Positions 1 through 6,156 of a stretch of 10,110 nt of DNA are shown one piece after another. The stretch covers positions 8,683 through 18,792 of the forward strand of contig CAKXIK010000034.1 in assembly GCA_934875675.1 (NCBI GenBank), written 5' to 3'. The position numbers and the translations under genes are program-made. The notes under the pieces are model-generated. The model did not search any database and had not been told where the DNA came from. It worked only from the letters and a program-made list of their open reading frames with translations. Origin of the DNA: an uncultured bacterium. GTDB lineage: Bacteria; Bacillota; Clostridia; Oscillospirales; Acutalibacteraceae. The first letter of the stretch is position 1, and each line of letters begins with the position of its first letter.

Positions 1-1236
1 TTGCTGCAGGCAGTCATCCGCTGGCTGCCCAGAGCTGCAGCAAAGCTGAGTCCGAATCTTTCCGGTGTTGTATTCAAATTGGAACATGATAAAATCATGG
101 GTAAAGTAGCGCATGTTCGCCTTTTTGGCGGAACTGTCAAAAAGCGAGATATGCTGTTCCCGAATGAAAAGGTCAGTCAAATCCGCAAATGGTCAGGTGA
201 TAAATACACAGATGAGGATGAGCTGAGTGCGGGAGATATCGGGTCGCTTTGTGGGTTGAGTTCTGTCCGGTGCGGCAGCTGCATCGGCGAATATTTGCCG
301 CGGGAGGGCAGCAGCCTTGCAAACCCCTTTCTTTGCGTTTCTGTTCAGGCAGAGGATGATGCGCACTTGCCGGCACTGGTTTCTGCAGCAAAAGAGCTTG
401 CAGAGGAAGATCCTCTGCTGGATTTCCACTGGGAAAAAACCGAACGGGAAATCCAACTCAATGTAACCGGACAGATTCAAACCGAAGTGTTGCAACGGCT
501 TTTTGTGGAACGCTATGGGCTGCAGACACGCTTTTCGCCCCCTGCGGTTATTTACAGGGAAACGCCGTCAGCAGAAGGCTATGGTTTTGAGGCATATACA
601 ATGCCAAAGCCGTGTTGGGCGGTGGTAAAGCTGCTGATTGAACCGCTGCCGCGCGGCAGCGGGGTGGAATGGTGCGATGGAAACGTACCCAACGATAAAC
701 TGTTCTACCGGTATCAGACACAAATTAAGACGGCCTTTTTCCGTGCGTTGGAGCAGGGGCTTTCCGGTTGGCCGGTTACGGATTTGCGTGCCACTCTTGT
801 AGATGGGGAACATCACATTGTCCATACACATCCATTGGATTTTTTTGTTGCAACCCCCATGGCAGTGATGAATGGCCTGCAAAATACGGGTACTACCCTG
901 CTGGAGCCGTTGCTTTCTGTGCATATCAGTGCAGATGAGGATTGCCTGGGACGCATTACAGGCGATATCATTCAGATGCGCGGAGAATTTGATGCGCCGG
1001 TGGTGCGCGGGGGAAGTTTTGCACTGGATGCAGTTATTCCCGCTGCCACATCACTGGAATATCCGATTCGATTTGCATCCATTACCTCCGGGCGAGGATT
1101 GTATGCACCGTCCTTTTTCGGTTATCGGGAATGTCCACCCGGATTTGAGTGCCAGACGAAGCGACACGGGGTGAATCCGCTGGACCGCTCTAAGTGGATT
1201 TTATATGCCCGCGGTGCTTATTCGGGCGAATCATAA
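1..1236 (+). CDS. TetM-like ribosome-protection GTPase paralogue (3' part; 5' end outside window)
   Basis: This is a translation-factor GTPase of the EF-G / TetM-TetO-TetW class. Family members bind the ribosome like EF-G, and the true Tet proteins displace tetracycline. The frame is open from base 1, so the TTG there is not a credible start; the N-terminal GTPase domain (roughly 230 residues in TetM) lies upstream. The visible 411 residues align by eye with TetM from domain II (LSGVVFKLEHDK, then RLFGGTVKKRD, about 19-50), through domain III (DPLLDFHW, about 138) and domain IV (PLPRGSGVEW, about 215; EQGLSGWPVTD, about 252), to domain V and the C-terminal tail (CQTKRHGVNPLDR, about 384-396). 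The domain IV tip that carries Tyr-Ser-Pro-Val in TetM reads HHIVHTHP here (271-278). A chromosomal paralogue of unknown role is therefore likelier than a working resistance gene. Confidence is high for the family and low for any resistance phenotype. Confidence 0.85.
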   Translation: MLQAVIRWLPRAAAKLSPNLSGVVFKLEHDKIMGKVAHVRLFGGTVKKRDMLFPNEKVSQIRKWSGDKYTDEDELSAGDIGSLCGLSSVRCGSCIGEYLPREGSSLANPFLCVSVQAEDDAHLPALVSAAKELAEEDPLLDFHWEKTEREIQLNVTGQIQTEVLQRLFVERYGLQTRFSPPAVIYRETPSAEGYGFEAYTMPKPCWAVVKLLIEPLPRGSGVEWCDGNVPNDKLFYRYQTQIKTAFFRALEQGLSGWPVTDLRATLVDGEHHIVHTHPLDFFVATPMAVMNGLQNTGTTLLEPLLSVHISADEDCLGRITGDIIQMRGEFDAPVVRGGSFALDAVIPAATSLEYPIRFASITSGRGLYAPSFFGYRECPPGFECQTKRHGVNPLDRSKWILYARGAYSGES

Positions 1237-1250
1237 GGCAGTTGCTAAGA

Positions 1251-1296
1251 AAAACACCTTGAAACAGCTTTTCGCTGAATTTCAAGGTGTTTTTTT
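1251..1296 (+). terminator. Strong intrinsic terminator, usable in both directions
   Basis: A 14-bp perfect outer stem (1251-1264 with 1280-1293) continues into an inner CAGC/GCTG stem (1265-1268 with 1274-1277) with a TTTTC loop; AA at 1278-1279 is bulged. On the plus strand it ends in seven Ts (1290-1296). On the minus strand the five As at 1250-1254 give a shorter T run. It lies 14 nt after the TetM-like stop and about 25 nt after the end of the convergent pyrE, so it probably ends both transcripts. Confidence 0.93.
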
Positions 1297-1320
1297 GCCA
1301 TGTTATTTTCTTTAATGGGC

Positions 1321-1980
1321 TCAGATGCAGTAATCGCTCATATATTTTTCCATCGCGCCGAGCATATCACCGCTAAACTGCTGTTCCTTCAAATAATCAT
1401 AGATATCGCGCACCGTAACGATAGCGTGTACATCAATTCCGAAATCCTCTTTGACCTCCATCACCGCAGTTTTGCCCGGAGTTTGCCCGACCTCGCAGCG
1501 ATTAACGGAGATGAACATATCCGGTACCGTCACCTTTGCGCAGCCTGTCAGAATCGGGATTACCTCGCGGATGGCGGTTCCGGCGGTAATCACATCCTCA
1601 ATGATGATGATACGGTCGCCGTCAACCGGCTTGTAACCAACCAGACTGCCTCCTTCGCCATGATCCTTGGCTTCCTTGCGATTGAAGAAGAACGGCTTGT
1701 CGATTCCGTGATTTCGTGCCAAAGCACCGGCAGCGGAGGTTGCAAGCGGAATGCCCTTGTAGGCAGGACCAAACATTGCGTCAAACCGGTCACCACAAGT
1801 TGCTTGAATCAGCGAAGCATAAAATTCTCCCAAGGTGGAAATCTGCGCGCCGGTGCGGTAGTTTCCGGTGTTGACAAAGTACGGCGTATTGCGTCCGCTC
1901 TTGGTTACAAAGCTTCCAAAACGCAGTACGTCGGCGCTCATCATAAATTCAATAAAATTCTTTTTTTCTGCCTGCAGCAT
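1321..1980 (-). CDS. pyrE: Orotate phosphoribosyltransferase
   Basis: The enzyme transfers the phosphoribosyl group of PRPP to orotate, giving orotidine 5'-monophosphate in cytoplasmic de novo pyrimidine synthesis. The 219-residue length is normal. The PRPP-binding signature IIIIEDVITAGTA (about 124-136, acidic pair E128/D129) is intact. Other family elements are KSGRNTPYF (27-35), FGPAYKGIPLA (70-80, K75) and the flexible-loop segment FNRKEAKDHGEGG (99-111, with K102, K105 and H107). The ATG at 1978-1980 is preceded by AAAGGA about 9 nt upstream. It lies about 100 nt after the DUF5662 gene on the same strand, with no terminator and no convincing promoter between them, so it is probably co-transcribed. 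No other pyrimidine gene is nearby. No PyrR-type leader was seen. Confidence 0.96.
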   Translation of the reverse strand: MLQAEKKNFIEFMMSADVLRFGSFVTKSGRNTPYFVNTGNYRTGAQISTLGEFYASLIQATCGDRFDAMFGPAYKGIPLATSAAGALARNHGIDKPFFFNRKEAKDHGEGGSLVGYKPVDGDRIIIIEDVITAGTAIREVIPILTGCAKVTVPDMFISVNRCEVGQTPGKTAVMEVKEDFGIDVHAIVTVRDIYDYLKEQQFSGDMLGAMEKYMSDYCI

Positions 1981-2011
1981 TTAAAATCATCCTTTTCTTC
2001 TTGATAATTGT

Positions 2012-2031
2012 TTGGATTAGATGAAATCCAA
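2012..2031 (-). repeat. Short hairpin upstream of pyrE
   Basis: A perfect 7-bp inverted repeat, TTGGATT/AATCCAA, with a 6-nt loop lies between the DUF5662 gene and pyrE. There is no T run after it on the minus strand, so it is not a standard terminator. It sits about 30 nt before the pyrE start codon. It could be a processing site or chance. Confidence 0.4.
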
Positions 2032-2080
2032 GGTGGATAGATATAACGGATCATCCCAAACAGTTCTTTAGGAGTTTCAA

Positions 2081-2605
2081 CTATTTTGGCATGGAGCGAA
2101 TATAGCGAAATGTTTCAGCTTCACCTTGTTCGGCAAGCATTGTGAGCAATTTTTCAAGTAAATCGGAGGTTTCCGGGTGAATAGTACGGCGATTTTTTCC
2201 ATTCAGAAAATAATCAAGTGCACTGTGGTCGGTATAACGTTCTTTCTGATAAACTTTGCTCGCGGCCACACGGTCACAGAACATTTCGATCACAAAACGG
2301 ACCGGCATTTTTACAGGGCAGACGGTACGTGTGGCCGGGTTATAGTCGCTCCAATATTCAAAATGATGACGGTTACGACCTTTGTGGTGCATCCAGGCCA
2401 GCGAATATCCATAAGCATCACGTTCGCCTTCATTTGGACTGCGGGTTCCCTGATAATATCTTGCACCTACCCAAAATTCGGACGGACTGTATTTGGAAAG
2501 ATCGTGCACCAAGCCGCGCCATGGAATCCCCGCGCGGAAGCAGTTTTTGATTACCTGATGACGGTGAAATGTAATCGTCCGAAAATGATTCCAGACATTT
2601 TGCAA
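2081..2605 (-). CDS. DUF5662 family protein
   Basis: A 174-residue cytoplasmic protein that I recognise as DUF5662, a family of unknown function. Diagnostic segments are GLVHDLSKYSPSEF (about 31-44), RYYQGTRSPNEGER (about 48-61), LAWMHHKGRNRHHFEYW (about 69-85) and VIEMFCDRVAASKVY (about 104-118). The His-Asp of HDLSK, the two HH pairs and the Cys-Asp of MFCDR resemble an HD-type metal site, but that is inference. The first in-frame ATG is around residue 71, inside the conserved core, so the gene must use a non-ATG start. The coordinates use TTG at 2603-2605. An in-frame ATT at 2609-2611 lies at a better distance (9 nt) from the AAAGGTGAT ribosome binding site (2621-2629). That site overlaps the stop codon of the upstream zinc-ribbon gene, which suggests translational coupling. 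Confidence 0.85.
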   Translation of the reverse strand: MQNVWNHFRTITFHRHQVIKNCFRAGIPWRGLVHDLSKYSPSEFWVGARYYQGTRSPNEGERDAYGYSLAWMHHKGRNRHHFEYWSDYNPATRTVCPVKMPVRFVIEMFCDRVAASKVYQKERYTDHSALDYFLNGKNRRTIHPETSDLLEKLLTMLAEQGEAETFRYIRSMPK

Positions 2606-2621
2606 GCGAATCGTGGTTTCA

Positions 2622-3206
2622 TCACCTTTTTTTTGGAGTAGTATTCAGTGGGGTATTGTTTTCATCACCAGCGGCGGAAGTCTGAAAATTTACTTGTTCC
2701 AGCTCTTTGCCTGATGAATTGACGTTGACATCTTCCTTGCCGATTGGTTGGGGCAGAACAGAGCGAAGACGATTGGAAACAAAAAATATACGAACCAATA
2801 CAAGCAGTGAAGCGGAAAAAAGCAATAGACCCAATACCGCACAGACTGCATGCTGTGTGGCCACGGATCGGGCTTGTGCGGCTTTTTCCTTGAGCAGCGC
2901 AGTTTCCTGATCTGTCAGTGCTTCTTTGTCGTCGGTTGTGTGCAAACTGAATGCATCCAGTCCGATGGCGGCAGTTGCCGGTTCGTAAATATCTGCTACA
3001 TTGGTAAGGGTTACAGAGGCGCCGATAAACACAAGAAGGCAAAGACAAAGCACTGCCAGTGTCTCTTTTCCGGAGCGGCAGATCCAATAGGCAACACGAG
3101 AAACGGGCTTCATGCCGGCAGTACATTTCTGGGGTAAAGCAACACCGCAAGTGCTGCAGGATGCAGCATCGGAAGAACATTTTGTATGACAGGACGGACA
3201 CCGCAT
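2622..3206 (-). CDS. Zinc-ribbon, two-helix membrane protein
   Basis: A small membrane protein of unknown function. With the start at 3204-3206 it has 194 residues. It begins with a CX2C-X10-CX2C zinc ribbon (C3, C6, C17, C20) and an extra C10, then has two hydrophobic segments (about 49-70 and 119-142). These enclose a 48-residue, mostly polar loop, followed by a hydrophilic Ser/Asn-rich tail. If the ribbon is cytoplasmic, the loop faces outward. An earlier in-frame ATG at 3246-3248 would add 14 residues, but it lies only about 8 nt from the predicted transcription start and has no ribosome binding site. The chosen ATG has GAAAGGA (3219-3225) 12 nt upstream and places the ribbon at the N-terminus, as is usual. 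It is the first gene of a minus-strand group with the DUF5662 gene 16 nt downstream. Confidence is high as a gene and low for function. Confidence 0.78.
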   Translation of the reverse strand: MRCPSCHTKCSSDAASCSTCGVALPQKCTAGMKPVSRVAYWICRSGKETLAVLCLCLLVFIGASVTLTNVADIYEPATAAIGLDAFSLHTTDDKEALTDQETALLKEKAAQARSVATQHAVCAVLGLLLFSASLLVLVRIFFVSNRLRSVLPQPIGKEDVNVNSSGKELEQVNFQTSAAGDENNTPLNTTPKKR

Positions 3207-3262
3207 TTTAGCAAACAGTCCTTTCACGCCGGTACTTAAGTGGCGCATAATTTCTAATTTAT

Positions 3263-3291
3263 ATTATGGCACAGTTTTGGTATCGGGTCAA
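3263..3291 (-). promoter_or_regulatory. Sigma-A promoter for the zinc-ribbon / DUF5662 / pyrE group
   Basis: On the minus strand, TTGACC (3286-3291) and CATAAT (3263-3268) are separated by exactly 17 nt, each one base from consensus. Transcription should start near 3256, giving about 50 nt of leader before the ATG at 3206. Confidence 0.75.
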
Positions 3292-3347
3292 CCACCGAAA
3301 TGATTTTCTGATTCCGCAGTAAGGGACTGTCTTTTTTCGAGTAAATA

Positions 3348-3356
3348 TGCTATACT
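3348..3356 (+). promoter_or_regulatory. Extended -10 promoter candidate for the CpXC-nfo pair
   Basis: TGCTATACT is an extended -10 element (TGN plus TATACT, five of six consensus bases). The -35 region, around 3328-3333, is poor. It would give a leader of about 140 nt before the CpXC start. The rest of that interval (3363-3487) is AT-rich and shows no ORF or stable hairpin. Confidence 0.5.
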
Positions 3357-3502
3357 AATGTTAATTTCTCATGAAACGGCAAATGAAAATCTTTGAAAAA
3401 AATCCGTAGCTCCAGGCTTTTCCTCAATTTTATACCGTTTCTAATTCGAAATTCGTAACATTGCAAGTAATCCGGTTTTCAATCGGGAAAGGATGAATCG
3501 TT

Positions 3503-4177
3503 ATGGCAGATGTAAAGACCGGGGAAACCCGCCAAATTGTGTGTCCCTGTTGTGGAAAAAAGATAGAAGTACAGGTTTATCCGGTGGTCAATATTTCCCG
3601 TAGCCCAATGCTGAGAGAAAAAGTATTGGATGAAACATTGTTTCAACAGATTTGTTCTCATTGTGGTGCGCATTTTCGCTTAATGACGCGATGCCTGTAC
3701 CATGATGCAGATAATAATTTTATGATCTATTTTATTCCGGGATTCCGGGAAAGACAGCTCGAAACGGGGAATATTGAGAAAGAATTTCCCGAATTCTCAA
3801 TGACTGACTGCCGTGTTGTATCAACCATCAATCAATTGAAAGAAAAAATTTTACTTCTGGAGTCGGGAGTGGATGATCGGGCAATAGAAATTTCAAAGTT
3901 AGCAGTTTCGGGCATCGTGTCACGAAAATTCGGAAAAAGAATTCAGGCAGCGTATTTTTGCCGCTTGGATGAAGAAAATGATCGTATTGGATTTTCTTTT
4001 TTTCTTGATGGTGAAGCGCAATCTGTATTTTATCAGACGCATGCTCAGGTTTATCAGCGTGCACAGGCAGTTGCTGCAGAGTTTTCCCTGCAGGGATTTG
4101 TCAACGTGGATGTGCGCTGGGCCGCTCATGCACTGGATCAAAGCAGGCGCAGTGCAGTGAGCAAAGAATCCATATAA
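3503..4177 (+). CDS. CpXC domain protein
   Basis: A 224-residue soluble protein with an N-terminal CpXC domain, a predicted zinc-binding module of unknown function. The first cysteine knuckle is C14-P-C-C17 and the second is C51-S-H-C54. Between them is the family's VQVYPVVNISRSPMLREKVL stretch (about 24-43), and after them the CLYHDADNNFMIYFIPG strand pattern (about 62-78). The C-terminal half (about 105-224) is more divergent, has no cysteine pair, and looks like a separate alpha/beta region. The ATG is well supported by AAAGGA at 3488-3493, 9 nt upstream. The next gene, nfo, begins 68 nt downstream on the same strand with no terminator between, so the two may share a transcript. I would not infer a DNA-repair role from that alone. 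Confidence 0.82.
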   Translation: MADVKTGETRQIVCPCCGKKIEVQVYPVVNISRSPMLREKVLDETLFQQICSHCGAHFRLMTRCLYHDADNNFMIYFIPGFRERQLETGNIEKEFPEFSMTDCRVVSTINQLKEKILLLESGVDDRAIEISKLAVSGIVSRKFGKRIQAAYFCRLDEENDRIGFSFFLDGEAQSVFYQTHAQVYQRAQAVAAEFSLQGFVNVDVRWAAHALDQSRRSAVSKESI

Positions 4178-4245
4178 GTGAACCGTAATTTTGCGGGCAA
4201 TAGTCAATGAGATGCCTGCAATTCGGTGGAAAGGTTGGTTTCATC

Positions 4246-5082
4246 ATGTTTATTATCGGCAGTCATCTTTCTGCTTCCAAGGGTTATTTACACATGGGGA
4301 AGGAAGCAATTTCAATCGGTGCAAATACATTTCAATTTTTCACGCGTAATCCGCGCGGTTTTGCAGCAAAAGAACCCGATCCTGCAGATGAAGCGGCGTT
4401 TGTTGCATTTGCAGCGAAGAACAACATTCCGGTTATTATGGCACATGCTCCTTATACGCTGAATGCCTGTTCGGCGGATGAGCATACCCGCGACCTTGCA
4501 TTTCAAATTATGCAGGATGACTTGCGCCGGTTAGAGGCGATTCCGGGAACGTATTATAATTTTCATCCGGGCAGCCATGTGAAGCAGGGAGTAGAGATCG
4601 GAATTGAACAGATTACCGCTCTGCTCAACCGAATTTTAACACCGGAGCAACACACCACCGTACTGTTGGAGACTATGGCAGGCAAGGGCAGCGAGGTGGG
4701 CAGGACTTTTGAAGAATTACGCCAGATTATTGACCGGACACAACAGGATGATAAGCTGGGGGTTTGTCTGGATACCTGCCATGTCAGTGACGGTGGTTAT
4801 GATATTGTCAATCACCTTGATGATGTATTGGATGAGTTCGATCGGGTTGTTGGTTTAAACCGACTGAAAGCAATTCACCTCAACGACAGCAAAAATCCTC
4901 TTGGAGCGCACAAAGACCGTCATGAAAAAATCGGCGAAGGTACTCTTGGCGAAGAAGCGCTTGCGCGAGTAATCAATCATCCGGCACTGCGTTCGTTGCC
5001 TTTTTTCCTGGAAACACCAAACGAGTTGGATGGATATGCCCGCGAGATTGCACTGCTGAAAAGTCTGCGCATGGAACGGTAG
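4246..5082 (+). CDS. nfo: Endonuclease IV (AP endonuclease)
   Basis: This enzyme of base-excision repair cleaves the phosphodiester bond 5' to abasic sites and removes blocked 3' ends. The 278-residue TIM-barrel protein has all nine trinuclear-zinc ligands, matched by eye to the E. coli set: H67 (MAHAPY), H107 (NFHPGSH), E142 (LLETMAG), D176 and H179 (CLDTCHVSDGGYD), H211 (AIHLND), D224 and H226 (KDRHEKIGEG) and E256 (FLETPNE). The N-terminus IIGSHLSASKG matches the family. An in-frame ATG at 4207 would add 13 unconserved residues. The ATG at 4246 has AAAGG (4230-4234) upstream and places the conserved IGSH at residues 4-7, so it is preferred. It may be co-transcribed with the CpXC gene. Confidence 0.97.
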   Translation: MFIIGSHLSASKGYLHMGKEAISIGANTFQFFTRNPRGFAAKEPDPADEAAFVAFAAKNNIPVIMAHAPYTLNACSADEHTRDLAFQIMQDDLRRLEAIPGTYYNFHPGSHVKQGVEIGIEQITALLNRILTPEQHTTVLLETMAGKGSEVGRTFEELRQIIDRTQQDDKLGVCLDTCHVSDGGYDIVNHLDDVLDEFDRVVGLNRLKAIHLNDSKNPLGAHKDRHEKIGEGTLGEEALARVINHPALRSLPFFLETPNELDGYAREIALLKSLRMER

Positions 5083-5097
5083 TCAAGACCATTTGCG

Positions 5098-5173
5098 TGG
5101 TCGTATGCAGCCCATTAGAAAATGAATACTATTGATTTGATGTAAAAAAGCGGTCACCGATAATGGGCGACCA
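5098..5173. repeat. Interrupted inverted repeat downstream of nfo
   Basis: TGGTC (5098-5102) and GCCCATTA (5110-5117) are complementary to the contiguous stretch 5161-5173 (TAATGGGC then GACCA), with a 7-nt bulge on the left arm and a 43-nt spacer. The right arm overlaps the terminator of the convergent DUF1540 gene, so the two folds exclude each other. The left TGGTC can also pair with GACCA at 5087-5091. Only weak Ts (5175-5178) follow on the plus strand. Confidence 0.55.
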
Positions 5174-5178
5174 CTTTT
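5144..5178 (-). terminator. Intrinsic terminator of the DUF1540 gene
   Basis: As minus-strand RNA, 5166-5178 pairs with 5146-5158 over 13 uninterrupted base pairs (two G-U), with a 7-nt loop, and runs into six Us (5144-5149). On the plus strand the two wobble pairs become C-A mismatches, so the element is built for leftward transcription. It begins 28 nt after the DUF1540 stop. Confidence 0.85.
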
Positions 5179-5205
5179 AGTTGCGAGCCAAAATTCGCAT
5201 GAAAT

Positions 5206-5505
5206 TTATCTTATTTCAAAGGTTTCACATTCTGGGCCGCAGGCACACTCCCCGATATGGATATGACTTGCTTTGCAGTGACAATTTTGATTGTGGCAAC
5301 ACTGACGTTCTTCACAGTTGACATCGGTTTCGGGTGATGCAGCTTCGTTTGAAATACGGTTCATTGCACCGCTTGCGTGACTATATGATCCGCAAATTGC
5401 CTCATAGCCGGCAGCGCCTTCTTCTTTTACTTGAATAGAACTCAAACAACAGTAACCGGATTGGTTGTGAGCACAGTCTTGTTCCATGCAATCCAAACAG
5501 GGCAT
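5206..5505 (-). CDS. Cys-rich protein with two DUF1540 units
   Basis: A 99-residue protein with 14 cysteines. It holds two copies of the DUF1540 pattern (C-x4-C-x-H/Y-N, then C, then an I-x-V/I strand, then a final C): residues 6-43 (CMEQDCAHNQSGYC, ending in C38) and 64-96 (CEERQCCHNQNCHC, then IHIGECACGPECETF). A polar Ser/Asn/Glu linker separates them. DUF1540 is a short, probably metal-binding module of unknown function, common in Clostridia and Bacilli. The ATG at 5503-5505 has AAAGGTGG (5513-5520) 7 nt upstream. The frame stays open to 5697, but that extension lacks any DUF1540 feature or ribosome binding site support, so I exclude it. The gene is monocistronic and convergent with nfo. 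Confidence 0.8.
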   Translation of the reverse strand: MPCLDCMEQDCAHNQSGYCCLSSIQVKEEGAAGYEAICGSYSHASGAMNRISNEAASPETDVNCEERQCCHNQNCHCKASHIHIGECACGPECETFEIR

Positions 5506-5775
5506 ACAGATACCACCTTTCAAAGTATAAAGATTAATTGATATGACCACCATCAGAAGAAGATTGAGCACCATCAGATGCATAATCTTTTCAAGAATAG
5601 TCTTTGCGTGATTTAAGCACATATACGAAAAATTAAAAGCTTTTTCAGCCAAAACGCTGTAACCAATACGGATTTTAGTATATACCCATTGGCTCACCCT
5701 TTAGTTTCGCATTGTCGTTAGAGCGGTATTCCGGGGGCTGTGGTGCAATAAAAAATTTTTTCTTGCAAAATTCCC
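5506..5775. other. Intergenic region between the DUF1540 gene and the ilv promoter
   Basis: No gene is supported here. On the minus strand, TATACT (5677-5682) is a possible -10 for the DUF1540 gene, but no -35 is evident. A 12-bp A6T6 palindrome (5750-5761) lies just upstream of the ilv -35 and may act as an UP-like A/T tract. It overlaps a dyad AATTTT-N7-AAAATT (5754-5772). Confidence 0.4.
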
Positions 5776-5804
5776 TTGACTTTTGGATGGTAAAGTATTA
5801 TCAT
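5776..5804 (+). promoter_or_regulatory. Sigma-A promoter of the ilv operon
   Basis: TTGACT (5776-5781) and TATCAT (5799-5804) are 17 nt apart, each one mismatch from consensus. Transcription would start near 5811, just before T-box stem I. A TATTAT at 5796-5801 would leave only 14 nt of spacing and is less likely. Confidence 0.8.
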
Positions 5805-5810
5805 GAATAA

Positions 5811-6118
5811 AAATCAATAACTTAAAGGCGTTGAAGGGAAAGAGTAGTACTTGGGATGGATTCAGAGAGTCGGTGGTTGGTGTGAACCGATATCCGGAAA
5901 AGGTGCGAAGGTCGTCCCGGAGCTTCCAGCTGAAAGGTGTTTTCCTGTGTAGGTGTGGACGGTTCATCCCCGTTAACAAGGTGTTGCGCAGGATCCATGC
6001 GCAAATGAGGTGACTGTGGAGTGCCGTTAACGCGTACGGTGCAATGCAGTAATTAAGAGTGGTACCGCAGAGTGTTTTTAACCTTTGTCTCTTTTCAGAG
6101 ACAAGGGTCTTTTTGTTT
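5811..6118 (+). promoter_or_regulatory. T-box riboswitch leader, probably tRNA-Val responsive
   Basis: A tRNA-sensing transcription-attenuation leader for the ilv operon. Stem I can be traced: a base helix GGGA/TCCC (5836-5839 with 5915-5918), and a specifier loop with the AGTA strand (5843-5846) opposite GAAG (5907-5910). Above these are a GTACTT/AGGTGC helix (5847-5852 with 5901-5906), the AGAGAG bulge (5864-5869), and a distal helix TCGGT/ACCGA (5870-5874 with 5886-5890) closing a GGTTGGTGTGA loop. The triplet after GAAG is GTC (5911-5913), a valine codon, followed by a purine. A 7-bp hairpin (5984-5990 with 5998-6004) and a second stem (6021-6027 with 6036-6042) follow. The T-box proper, AGTGGTACCGCAG (6058-6070), has UGGU (6060-6063) to pair with a tRNA ACCA end. 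AAGAG (6055-6059) can pair with CTCTT (6089-6093), which would break the terminator. The class is certain; the valine assignment is inferred from folding by hand. Confidence 0.93.
6081..6118 (+). terminator. T-box leader terminator
   Basis: An 11-bp stem (6081-6091 with 6098-6108, one G-T pair) with a TTTTCA loop is followed by TCTTTTTGTTTT. Its left arm contains CTCTT, the partner of the antiterminator. It should form when the matching tRNA is charged and stop transcription before ilvB. Confidence 0.93.
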
Positions 6119-6156
6119 TCTCTGGGGGTTGCGATTAAAGTAAGGAGGTACCGATT

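Noticed and set aside
1..3. TTG at base 1 as the start of the TetM-like gene
   Set aside because: The frame runs off the window edge, and the whole GTPase domain expected in this family must lie upstream.
1300..2004. A 234-codon plus-strand ORF opposite pyrE, longer than pyrE itself
   Set aside because: It has no recognisable domain, its composition is a mirror of pyrE codons, and the minus-strand pyrE has intact PRPP and orotate motifs plus a good ribosome binding site.
3207..3248. Earlier ATG for the zinc-ribbon membrane protein
   Set aside because: It would leave a leader of only about 8 nt after the predicted transcription start, with no ribosome binding site.
4207..4245. Upstream ATG of nfo adding 13 residues
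   Set aside because: The extra residues do not belong to the family N-terminus, and the better-placed ribosome binding site (4230-4234) serves the ATG at 4246.
5506..5697. N-terminal extension of the DUF1540 frame with a hydrophobic run that could pass for a membrane helix
   Set aside because: The internal ATG at 5503-5505 has an excellent ribosome binding site, the conserved family begins there, and the extension lies in an AT-rich leader with no start signal.
5754..5772. Possible CodY box near the ilv promoter
   Set aside because: The dyad AATTTT-N7-AAAATT has a 7-nt centre instead of the 3 nt of the CodY consensus, and such A/T dyads are common by chance.
5831..6013. Small ORFs on both strands inside the ilv leader
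   Set aside because: The interval is fully explained by T-box stem I and the following stems. These ORFs lack ribosome binding sites and homology.
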